NCBI GenBank assembly: GCA_017457555.1
Contig: JAFTHG010000210.1
Span: forward strand, 1-8,241
Direction of reading: 5' to 3'
DNA: 8,241 nucleotides
Origin: Kiritimatiellia bacterium
GTDB taxonomy: Bacteria; Verrucomicrobiota; Kiritimatiellia; RFP12; DVOR01
This document shows, piece after piece, positions 1 to 6,474 of the stretch. The notes under the pieces are model-generated. The model worked only from the letters and a program-made list of their open reading frames with translations. It did no database searches and had not been told where the DNA came from. The first letter of the stretch is position 1, and each line of letters opens with the position of its first letter. The position numbers and the translations under genes were made by a program.

Positions 1-550
1 GCTTAAAGCATTGTTGCAGTGTGATGCTTGTATTTGTTGTGATCGTTTACCTCCTGAACATGCTCCAGAATTGTTGCAGATTGTGGGAGATATGGATTCC
101 GTGTGTGGTTCCGTATCGGCGCATCTTGTGACGGATTGGCATGAAGATCAGGAAACAAATGATCTTTCAAAAGCATTGCGGTGGATGACGCAGCATGTGC
201 CATCTGCAACGGTAGACTTTTTTGCTGTCACCGGAAAACGGGAAGATCACACCCTTGGGAATTTGGCCTTAATCGCAGCATTTGGAAAGCATACACGAGT
301 TTTTACAGAAGCTGGTTATTTTGAACTATTAGAGCCCGGGCAATCAACTTTATTTGTAGAAATAGATGTGCCGATTTCTTTTCTCTCGTTTATACCTCAA
401 CGAATCACGGCACGGGGAGTTGTTTGGCCGGTAGAGAATCTTTTGCTGAATAATTTATGGTGTGCAACATTGAATCGAACAGCAGGTTCGACCGTATGCG
501 TTTCATGTGAAAAACCATTATTTGTTTATCGTCCTTGGAGTGCGTCATGA
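1..550 (+). CDS. thiN: Thiamine pyrophosphokinase (5' end outside window)
   Basis: This enzyme transfers pyrophosphate from ATP to thiamine, making the cofactor thiamine diphosphate in the cytoplasm. The open frame runs back to base 2 with no convincing start, and family members have a further short N-terminal strand, so the gene is truncated by the window edge. A TTG at base 11 is probably internal. Visible motifs, in order: CDACICCD near the start, GDMDS (metal/nucleotide binding), DQETNDLSKAL and GKREDHTLGN, then a C-terminal beta-rich half with a LNRTAGSTVCVSCEKPLFVY end typical of the thiamine-binding domain. The D-Q-E-T-N-D and G-K-R-E-D-H-T-L-G-N wording resembles Bacteroidota-type proteins. 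The residues after ICCD are RLPP rather than the usual Gly-Gly/Gly-Ala-Asn. The stop overlaps the next start as ATGA, implying translational coupling. Family assignment is secure; the symbol follows Bacillus usage. Confidence 0.87.
   Translation, partial: LKALLQCDACICCDRLPPEHAPELLQIVGDMDSVCGSVSAHLVTDWHEDQETNDLSKALRWMTQHVPSATVDFFAVTGKREDHTLGNLALIAAFGKHTRVFTEAGYFELLEPGQSTLFVEIDVPISFLSFIPQRITARGVVWPVENLLLNNLWCATLNRTAGSTVCVSCEKPLFVYRPWSAS
537..540 (+). promoter_or_regulatory. Ribosome binding site for the lipoprotein gene
   Basis: GGAG lies inside the last codons of thiN, six bases before the ATG at 547. It decides the start: the frame is open further upstream (a TTG at 535), but only the ATG at 547 has this spacing and gives a clean MKKR signal peptide. 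Confidence 0.7.
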
Positions 551-1065
551 AAAAACGATTCTGTTTAAGTGTTTGTACTGTATTGTCTTTGTTGTCCGTA
601 TGTGCTACGGGCTGTTCTGCCTATTGGTATCGCTCGCCAGAAAAGTTTACGGTGCAGAATTCCCGCCTGAATTGGGTACAGATTTTTTACCAGGCGGCAG
701 AAGATGCTCCGCGCATCCGTTGTGAGATGACAAATAATGGTCAAGTAACGATTTTGGAAGGACGCTCTGTGACCGTTGGAGATGATTTTAATATTGAATA
801 TCACAAAAAAGAGTTTGGCGATATTCGAAAGTATTACTACAGCATGCAACCTGCAATGTTTGATATGACGTTGCAATTGTTGGTAGATTCCGGATTGATG
901 ACGATTGAGAAACCGGATAAAGATGCGCCCTTGTATCCAAAGGTTTTGGTAAAGGCGAATATTAATCATGTGAAACAAGACAAATTCACATATAACGAGA
1001 CGTTGATTAATGAGATTCGAACACTCCTTTTCCAATACAAAATGAGCGGTACACTTTCAAATTAA
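547..1065 (+). CDS. Small lipoprotein of unknown function
   Basis: I do not recognise the family. The 172-residue product begins MKKRF, followed by a hydrophobic stretch (about residues 5-20) and the lipobox A-T-G-C with Cys23 as the predicted lipidated residue. Ala at -3 is less common than Leu but acceptable. The mature part is about 150 residues, without further membrane segments, and is rich in aromatic and charged residues (AYWYRSPEKF after the Cys; a YYYSMQPAMFDMTLQLL stretch near residues 97-113). It is therefore expected to be a membrane-anchored globular protein on the outer side of the cytoplasmic membrane or in the outer membrane. The start overlaps the thiN stop, and lgt, whose product would lipidate this very protein, follows after 16 bases. 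A long antisense frame over the same bases looks like a shadow. The lipoprotein call is good; function is unknown. Confidence 0.8.
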   Translation: MKKRFCLSVCTVLSLLSVCATGCSAYWYRSPEKFTVQNSRLNWVQIFYQAAEDAPRIRCEMTNNGQVTILEGRSVTVGDDFNIEYHKKEFGDIRKYYYSMQPAMFDMTLQLLVDSGLMTIEKPDKDAPLYPKVLVKANINHVKQDKFTYNETLINEIRTLLFQYKMSGTLSN

Positions 1066-1081
1066 TCCTTCAGATAGCTCT

Positions 1082-1906
1082 ATGTATCCCCAATTATTTA
1101 CCATTTGTGGAATTACCATTCAGACGTATGGTCTGTTAATGGCAATTGGCTTTTCGCTTTGTTATTGTTTAGCCACTATTTTGGCAAAACGTTCGGGGCG
1201 TAATCCTGACGAAGTGCAGACGATTGTGATGCTGGCTGCGTTTGGTGGAGTATTAGGCGCACGTATCATTTATGTTTGGCAGAATTGGACGCTTGAGTTC
1301 GCCGAAAATCCTTTGTCCATGTTTATGATTTGGCGTGGAGGATTGGTCTTTTACGGAGGGTTCATTCTTGCCGCAGCGCTTATTTTATTGTATGCATTGC
1401 TGAAGAAAGAAAGGATTCTTTCACTTGCTGATTTTTGTGCAGTGTTTGTACCATTAGGACACTTCTTTGGGCGTATTGGCTGTTTCTTTTTTGGATGCTG
1501 TTATGGCAGGATCGCTTCGGATTCTTGGTTGGGGTGTTCTTTTCCAAAAGGATCGCCGCCATGGCTCCATCAAGTGGGTGAACGATTAATTTCGCCTTAC
1601 TCTGTGAAATCATTGCCTGTTTGCCCGACACAGTTGATTGAAGCACTTGGATGTGGGATCCTCTTTGGATGTCTCTGGTGGGTATATCGTCGTTATCGTT
1701 TGGCATATGGGCTTTGTACGGCGATTTATTGTGCAGGCTATGCAGGACTTCGATTCATTATTGAATGTTTCCGCGATGACCCCAGAGGGGAAACCTATTG
1801 GGGATTAACATTCAGTCAGTTGATTTCGCTAGAGCTTTTGGCTGTGGCAATGGTTCTTTTAATTACGATTTGGAGGAGAAAAGACGATGGAACAGTCTGC
1901 AGTTGA
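1082..1906 (+). CDS. lgt: Prolipoprotein diacylglyceryl transferase
   Basis: Lgt is an inner-membrane enzyme that moves diacylglycerol from phosphatidylglycerol onto the lipobox cysteine of prolipoproteins, the first step of lipoprotein maturation. The 274-residue product has the normal length and about seven hydrophobic segments. Motifs in order: MYPQLFTICGITIQTYGLLMA start, GAR at 59-61, WRGGLVFYGG at 84-93, the Lgt signature GRIGCFFFGCCYG at 130-142 (Arg131 probably matches the essential Arg143 of E. coli), PTQLIEA at 182-188, RFIIECFRDDPRG at 224-236 and SQLIS at 245-249. Where E. coli has an essential His (His103, in SFHGG) this protein has Tyr91, and the Asn of the signature is Cys134. 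No strong Shine-Dalgarno sequence precedes the ATG, so translation may depend on the upstream gene. The 3' end overlaps the next gene by 20 bases. Confidence 0.95.
   Translation: MYPQLFTICGITIQTYGLLMAIGFSLCYCLATILAKRSGRNPDEVQTIVMLAAFGGVLGARIIYVWQNWTLEFAENPLSMFMIWRGGLVFYGGFILAAALILLYALLKKERILSLADFCAVFVPLGHFFGRIGCFFFGCCYGRIASDSWLGCSFPKGSPPWLHQVGERLISPYSVKSLPVCPTQLIEALGCGILFGCLWWVYRRYRLAYGLCTAIYCAGYAGLRFIIECFRDDPRGETYWGLTFSQLISLELLAVAMVLLITIWRRKDDGTVCS
1872..1878 (+). promoter_or_regulatory. Ribosome binding site for the LUD-domain gene
   Basis: GGAGGAG, a strong Shine-Dalgarno sequence inside the end of lgt, sits eight bases before the ATG at 1887. It supports a true 20-base overlap between lgt and the next gene. 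Confidence 0.8.
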
Positions 1907-2552
1907 TACATTGCTTGCGTGGCAATCGGCCGCAAGATTAAATTATACAGCAGAAAAATTACGTAAGCGTGGTTTTGACGTTGAAGTGTGTGCGACTCGT
2001 GAAATTGCGCGCGAGCGACTTTTAACTTTTGCAGAAACGGCTCATACGATCGGCTTTGGTGGTTCATTGTCTGTCGCTTGCTTGAATCTGACGCATACAT
2101 TACGTGATACCGGAAAAGAAATTCTGAATCATGGATTCCCAAATCTGACGCCTGAAGAGCGCGATGATATCCGTCGTCGCCAGTTGTCCTGTGATTTGTT
2201 TCTCTCATCGGTAAATGCAATGACAGATGAAGGTGTCATTGTGAATGTTGATGGCGTTGGGAATCGTGTTGCTGCGATGATTTATGGTCCCCGGCAGATT
2301 GTCTTAGTTGTGGGGAGGAATAAACTTGTTAAAGGCGATGAGGCTGACGCATTAAAACGGATTGCAGAAACTGCTGCACCTGTGAATGCCTATCGCCTTG
2401 GATGTAAAACGCCGTGTGCGGTAACGGGGCGATGCGCTTCTTGTGCTGGCGTGAATGAAGGAAGTATTTGTCGTGTTACTACGATTATCCATCAACGTCC
2501 TCTCTATTCCAATGTCACAATTCTACTTGTTGATGAAGATTTAGGACTTTAA
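1887..2552 (+). CDS. LUD-domain (LutC/YkgG-like) protein with C-terminal cysteine cluster
   Basis: The 221-residue product belongs to the LUD (lactate utilisation, formerly DUF162) family. Visible conserved blocks are GFGGS at 56-60, DLFLSSVNAMTDEG at 103-116, NVDGVGNRV at 120-128, YGPRQIVLVVGRNKLVKG at 133-150, and a C-terminal cysteine array C173-x3-C177-x5-C183-x2-C186-x8-C195. LutC, together with LutA and LutB, forms an iron-sulphur lactate-oxidising complex in some bacteria, but no lutA or lutB is adjacent here. The cysteine array is a feature I associate with a stand-alone branch of the family rather than Bacillus LutC; a metal or Fe-S cluster is inferred, not shown. There is no signal peptide, so it should be cytoplasmic. 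A strong ribosome binding site inside lgt and a 22-base gap to rimO place it mid-operon. The family is sure; substrate and reaction are unknown. Confidence 0.85.
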   Translation: MEQSAVDTLLAWQSAARLNYTAEKLRKRGFDVEVCATREIARERLLTFAETAHTIGFGGSLSVACLNLTHTLRDTGKEILNHGFPNLTPEERDDIRRRQLSCDLFLSSVNAMTDEGVIVNVDGVGNRVAAMIYGPRQIVLVVGRNKLVKGDEADALKRIAETAAPVNAYRLGCKTPCAVTGRCASCAGVNEGSICRVTTIIHQRPLYSNVTILLVDEDLGL

Positions 2553-2558
2553 TCCAAT

Positions 2559-2564
2559 AAAGGG
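2559..2564 (+). promoter_or_regulatory. Ribosome binding site for rimO
   Basis: AAAGGG ten bases before the ATG at 2575 is a moderate Shine-Dalgarno match. It favours 2575 over the ATG at 2567, which is only two bases away from it and reads only two codons before a stop. Confidence 0.5.
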
Positions 2565-2574
2565 TTATGACGTA

Positions 2575-3930
2575 ATGAAATTGAATACGTTTGGTATCGT
2601 TTCGCTTGGATGTTCTAAAAATCTTGCAGACAGTGAGGTGATGTTTGGGGCCTTATTGAAGGCTGGCTATCAGGTATCACCGATTCCTGAAAATGCAGAT
2701 GTAATGATTATCAATACATGTGGATTTATTGAATCGGCTCGCGCAGAGGGCGCAGAAGAAATCCTTTCAGCTTGCGAGCGGAAGGTTTCGGGAGGCTGTA
2801 AAGCGGTTGTTGTAACGGGGTGTATGCCACAGCGTTATCGTGAACAAATGCTTGAGGCCTTTCCTGACGTGGATGCTTTTTTAGGGGTGGATCAATTGGA
2901 CTTGCTTCCGGAGACGTTTAAAGAATTGGAAAAACGTTCCAAAAAGGAGAAGCAGGCGCTGCCTGTTACGATTGCTTCAGGATTGCCGACGCGAACGTTT
3001 AATAAACCCATTCCTGCGTTACGTTTGACTGGCCCAGTCTTTGCTTATGTTAAAATCGCAGAGGGATGCAACCATGCCTGTGCTTTTTGTGCGATTCCAC
3101 AATTCCGAGGACACTTAAGAAGCCGTCAAGCGACTGATATTGTTGCAGAAGTGACAGAATTATTGCGAACCGGCACGCGTGAAATAAATCTGGTGGCCCA
3201 AGATGTCACGGCTTATGGAAAAGATTTACGGGATGGCACCTCTTTGGCTTCACTCCTAAAGCAGTTGGATGATTTGGATGGTGACTTCTGGATTCGTTTC
3301 CTCTATGGATTTCATAACCATGTTACTGATGAATTGCTTGAGGTAATGGCTACGGCCAAACATATCGTGCCGTATTTTGATTTACCGATTCAACATTGTT
3401 CCCCAAATGTGTTGCGAGGTATGCGTCGTGCGGATACAATTGCAGCGATTGGTTCGTTCCCGGAGCGGTTACGTTCTGCAGTTCCTGGAGCAGTCCTCCG
3501 AACGACCTGTATGGTGGGTTTCCCCGGAGAAACAGAAGCGGACTTTGAGCAATTGATGGCTTATATTGAACGTGTCCAGTTTGATCATTTAGGAACATTT
3601 ATCTTTTGCCCGGAAGAGGGGACCCATGCTGCGACATTGGACGATTTGCCGGATGAAAAAACTGCACAACGCCGTTATCGTGCATTAATGACACTTCAAA
3701 AACGGATTGCACGGGAGAATAATCGGAAACGTGTTGGGACGGAACATCGTGCGTTGGTGGTTGATTTTGACGATAAGGATGGTGCATACGTCCGTTTGCC
3801 GCATCAAGCACCTGAAGTGGATGGGGTAACGCATATTGCACGAGTCCCGGAAACCGTTCAGCCTGGAGAGTTTGTTCCCGTACGAATCACTGGCGCGCGC
3901 GGTTATGATTTAACGGCGAAGTTGATTTAA
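2575..3930 (+). CDS. rimO: Ribosomal protein S12 (aspartate-C3)-methylthiotransferase RimO
   Basis: RimO is a radical-SAM enzyme with two [4Fe-4S] clusters that adds a methylthio group to a conserved aspartate of ribosomal protein uS12 (Asp89 in E. coli numbering). The 451-residue product has the expected length and three domains. The N-terminal UPF0004 part (about 4-130) carries Cys13 (VSLGCSKNLADSE), Cys49 (INTCGF) and Cys83 (VTGCMPQR). The radical-SAM core (about 150-375) has the C165-x3-C169-x2-C172 motif followed by IPQFRGHLRSR, PYFDLPIQH at 266-274 and GFPGETEADF at 315-324. A C-terminal TRAM domain (about 380-451) contains APEVDG. These features separate RimO from MiaB and MtaB, which act on tRNA. 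One oddity is LYGFHNH at 243-249, where I recall LY-x-x-P in most relatives. The start has a moderate ribosome binding site and matches the usual N-terminus. Confidence 0.96.
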   Translation: MKLNTFGIVSLGCSKNLADSEVMFGALLKAGYQVSPIPENADVMIINTCGFIESARAEGAEEILSACERKVSGGCKAVVVTGCMPQRYREQMLEAFPDVDAFLGVDQLDLLPETFKELEKRSKKEKQALPVTIASGLPTRTFNKPIPALRLTGPVFAYVKIAEGCNHACAFCAIPQFRGHLRSRQATDIVAEVTELLRTGTREINLVAQDVTAYGKDLRDGTSLASLLKQLDDLDGDFWIRFLYGFHNHVTDELLEVMATAKHIVPYFDLPIQHCSPNVLRGMRRADTIAAIGSFPERLRSAVPGAVLRTTCMVGFPGETEADFEQLMAYIERVQFDHLGTFIFCPEEGTHAATLDDLPDEKTAQRRYRALMTLQKRIARENNRKRVGTEHRALVVDFDDKDGAYVRLPHQAPEVDGVTHIARVPETVQPGEFVPVRITGARGYDLTAKLI

Positions 3931-3960
3931 TGTGATAGTACGTTGTCACGACAACGCTGC

Positions 3961-3967
3961 GAGGAGG
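3961..3967 (+). promoter_or_regulatory. Ribosome binding site deciding the rnhB start
   Basis: GAGGAGG is the best Shine-Dalgarno match in the region and lies eight bases before a TTG at 3976. It therefore favours 3976 over the upstream in-frame TTG at 3943, which has no such sequence in front of it. Confidence 0.65.
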
Positions 3968-3975
3968 ACGTTCGT

Positions 3976-4629
3976 TTGATAGATCGTCTTTTGTTTGAAC
4001 GGGAGTATTGGGCTGCGCATCCGACAACTGTACTTGCCGGGGTTGATGAGGCAGGGCGAGGATGTCTTGCCGGTCCTGTTGTCGCAGGAGCCGTGGAAAT
4101 CGCAGAAGATGCTATTGTGGACTTGTCAAAAAATGAACTGATTGCCGTAACAGATTCAAAGCAGTTGACAGAAAAGAAGCGTGAGGCGTTGTGGGAGATT
4201 CTAACGCATCACCCTAAAATCCGATACGGAGTCGGCATCGCCTCTGTTCAGGAAATCGATACAATCAATATCTTAAATGCGACACATTTAGCGATGCGTC
4301 GCGCATTAGAAGCGTTGCCAACATTGCCAACTTTCGCCTTTGTTGATGGATTACCGGTAAAAGGACTGCCAATTCCTCATCAGGCGATTGTAAAAGGAGA
4401 TGCACGGAGCCTATTGGTTGCATGTGCATCCATTATTGCGAAAGTTTCACGAGACCATATTTGTCTTGAGTTAGAGAAACGTTATCCACAATATGGATTT
4501 GCGAAGCACAAGGCGTATGGCACAAAGTTCCATCTGAATGCATTACATCAATTTGGTCCTTGCCCAGAACATCGCCGTTCTTTTGCGCCTGTGGCAGTCT
4601 TCCAAGATGAGTTTAATTTCGGCGACTGA
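3976..4629 (+). CDS. rnhB: Ribonuclease HII
   Basis: RNase HII cuts the RNA strand of RNA/DNA hybrids and starts removal of single ribonucleotides misincorporated into DNA; it is a cytoplasmic, Mn/Mg-dependent enzyme. Counting from the TTG at 3976 the product has 217 residues, within the normal range. Conserved blocks: AGVDEAGRG with catalytic Asp24 and Glu25, DSKQLTEKKRE, FVDGLP with Asp124, KGDARS with Asp142, ASIIAKVSRD, and YGFAKHKAYGTKFH followed by HRRSFAPV. The four carboxylates match E. coli Asp16, Glu17, Asp108 and Asp126. The frame is open back to 3931 and has a TTG at 3943, which would add 11 residues; no ATG or GTG is available, so a TTG start is needed either way. It is the last gene of the plus-strand operon, 45 bases after rimO, and converges on mrdA. 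Confidence 0.95.
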   Translation: MIDRLLFEREYWAAHPTTVLAGVDEAGRGCLAGPVVAGAVEIAEDAIVDLSKNELIAVTDSKQLTEKKREALWEILTHHPKIRYGVGIASVQEIDTINILNATHLAMRRALEALPTLPTFAFVDGLPVKGLPIPHQAIVKGDARSLLVACASIIAKVSRDHICLELEKRYPQYGFAKHKAYGTKFHLNALHQFGPCPEHRRSFAPVAVFQDEFNFGD

Positions 4630-4656
4630 ATGTCGTTCTTCTGGATATTAGTCGCT
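4621..4656. terminator. Possible shared terminator between convergent operons
   Basis: GCGACT (4622-4627) and AGTCGC (4650-4655) form a perfect six-base inverted repeat. It extends to nine pairs with two G-U wobbles and one A-T (4621-4629 with 4648-4656), leaving an 18-base loop. The arms contain the rnhB stop (TGA 4627-4629) and the mrdA stop (TTA, read as TAA, 4648-4650). A T-rich stretch follows on the plus strand (TAATGTTTCTTC), but the minus-strand side lacks a clear U-run. A smaller alternative plus-strand hairpin is CGAC/GTCG (4623-4626 with 4632-4635) followed by TTCTTCT. The large loop keeps confidence low. Confidence 0.35.
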
Positions 4657-6474
4657 TAATGTTTCTTCGTCAGCCGTAATTGCTGTCGCTTTTGCATTAA
4701 AATGAGCTGAGAGGATCTTTTGGATAATAGGCCCCGCGTCCTTACCACCACCAGAGCCATTATCTAACATCACGCATACCACAATTTCAGGTTTCGCAGC
4801 AGGCGCAAACGCCGTACACCACACATGTTTCCGCCGTACTCCGCGATCCATATATTCTGCGGTTCCTGTTTTTCCCGCGACATCAATGCCATCAACCTGC
4901 ATTGTTTGACCTGTTCCTGAGCGGACGGTCATTCGCATACCTTCAATGACGGAATCCAAGGTGGGTTTATGCCATGGTAATGTGCCAGTAGCCTCTCCTT
5001 GAGGGGCGCCATCCGCAACCAAACGCGGGCGAAAACGTTTACCACGCATAGCGATTGCGGCAGTTGCATTAGCGACTTGAAGGGGAGTGGCAGTAATTGC
5101 TCCCTGTCCGATAGCACATTGTGCAGTATCAACAGGGTTCCACTTGGTTTTATAACGGCGTTGTTTCCATTCAGGTGTAGGAATAAAACCATCGGCTTCT
5201 GCGGGCAGATCAATGCCTGTGAGTTCTCCGAAGCCAACTTGATGCGCGATTGTTGTAATGGCTTGAATGCCAATGGCAACACCCATAGTACAAAAGTAGG
5301 GATTACATGAACGCATAATGGCTTGCCGAAGATCGAGTTCGCCATGGCCATAACGTTGAGCGCAGCGCAGACGACAGTTAAAGTCTGTATAAACCCCGGT
5401 GCACTCAAGTAACGTGTCGGGATTGTAGTGGGCAAATTCCTGTGCGGCAATCGCTACAAATGGCTTGAATACAGAGCCCGGCGCATACTGAGCCTGAATG
5501 GCCCGATTGATAAAGGGAAGCCCCGGAGCAGCATTGAGTCGGGCGAGCGTTGCTCCGGCTTTAGGCGGAATCATTGCGTTGAGGTCATATCCCGGAGTTG
5601 ATGCTAAGACAAGGATGTCGCCATTACGGGGATCTAACGCCACGGCGGCTCCAGGGCGTCCGGCTAATGCATTTTCGGCTACACGTTGAAGACGGATATC
5701 AAGGGTTGTGGTCAGGTCTTTTCCGGGAATCGCCTCTTCACAAACCCAGCGTTCACGCGTATCACCACGGGAATCGACGCGAAGGTTCTCTTCGCCGCTC
5801 TTTCCTGCAAGAATATGATCGTATTGTGCCTCCAAGCCTGCACGTCCACGCAATTCCGGCAGACGATAGTTCCATTTACGACCACTCGTGGTGTAGTTGG
5901 AAAGATCCTTTCCCGGTGCACCGACATAGCCAATCGCATGGGCAGCTAATGAGCCATTGGGATAAATACGCCTCGGTCTGGCGAGTACTGCTACGCCGGG
6001 TAGATCTTCTGACCATTCGGATAAGTAGGCAATCGTGCGGTAGTCCACATCTTGCCAAATGACCAATGGCATCGGGAGGCTTGTCCGGATATGGTGTGCC
6101 ACTTGTTTTTGTGAGATTGTGCGCGGTAAACCCAGACGTTGGGCGAGCTGGTCAATGACACTATCAGCGGCGATGGTGGTATACCGGCCTGCAGACCGCA
6201 ATTCTTCACAATAAAGTACAACAGAGTAGGCGGGGCGATTGTCGGCGAGCACTTCACCATTTCTGTCAAAAATGCGACCGCGCAAGCCCGGTATTTCAAC
6301 ATAGCGGAAACTTTGAGCCGATTGCGCTGCTCCATAACGTGGACTATCCAGAACCTGAACATTCCATAGACGCCACAAGAGAATTGAAAAACCAATGACA
6401 AACAAAACGGCGAGTAAGAGAAAGCGCCATACGTGAATAAGTTCTTGAGGTGAAAAGTTCTCAATTTTCATCAT
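4648..6474 (-). CDS. mrdA: Penicillin-binding protein 2 (peptidoglycan D,D-transpeptidase of the elongasome)
   Basis: PBP2 cross-links peptidoglycan during side-wall growth, working with RodA and the MreBCD complex in the inner membrane and periplasm. From the ATG at 6474 the product has 608 residues, normal for the family. A short cytoplasmic tail is followed by a membrane segment at about 17-38, the class B dimerisation block LRGRIFDRNGEVLADNRPAY (about 64-83), and the transpeptidase domain with SVFK (catalytic Ser334, Lys337), SCN (389-391) and KTGT (535-538). The GHG at 376-378 and WKQRRYKTKWNP region are also typical. Cys358, Cys371, His377 and Cys390 could form a metal site. Two tandem ATGs (6474, 6471) overlap the end of mreD; the frame stays open to 6561, but that extension would sit wholly inside mreD and lacks family character. 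It is the last gene of its operon; no rodA follows. Confidence 0.95.
   Translation of the reverse strand: MMKIENFSPQELIHVWRFLLLAVLFVIGFSILLWRLWNVQVLDSPRYGAAQSAQSFRYVEIPGLRGRIFDRNGEVLADNRPAYSVVLYCEELRSAGRYTTIAADSVIDQLAQRLGLPRTISQKQVAHHIRTSLPMPLVIWQDVDYRTIAYLSEWSEDLPGVAVLARPRRIYPNGSLAAHAIGYVGAPGKDLSNYTTSGRKWNYRLPELRGRAGLEAQYDHILAGKSGEENLRVDSRGDTRERWVCEEAIPGKDLTTTLDIRLQRVAENALAGRPGAAVALDPRNGDILVLASTPGYDLNAMIPPKAGATLARLNAAPGLPFINRAIQAQYAPGSVFKPFVAIAAQEFAHYNPDTLLECTGVYTDFNCRLRCAQRYGHGELDLRQAIMRSCNPYFCTMGVAIGIQAITTIAHQVGFGELTGIDLPAEADGFIPTPEWKQRRYKTKWNPVDTAQCAIGQGAITATPLQVANATAAIAMRGKRFRPRLVADGAPQGEATGTLPWHKPTLDSVIEGMRMTVRSGTGQTMQVDGIDVAGKTGTAEYMDRGVRRKHVWCTAFAPAAKPEIVVCVMLDNGSGGGKDAGPIIQKILSAHFNAKATAITADEETLSD

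Noticed and set aside
565..1035. Long antisense open frame (156 codons) opposite the lipoprotein gene
   Set aside because: The plus-strand frame has a signal peptide, lipobox, ribosome binding site and operon position; the antisense frame has no recognisable domain or start signal.
2567..2575. Two-codon mini-ORF (ATG ACG TAA) whose stop overlaps the rimO ATG as TAATG
   Set aside because: The AAAGGG ribosome binding site is only two bases from this ATG, too close for use, while its distance to 2575 is acceptable; likely chance.
4929..6464. Several 100-170 codon frames on both strands overlapping mrdA
   Set aside because: They overlap a clear PBP2 gene with all catalytic motifs, have no domain character of their own and look like shadow frames.
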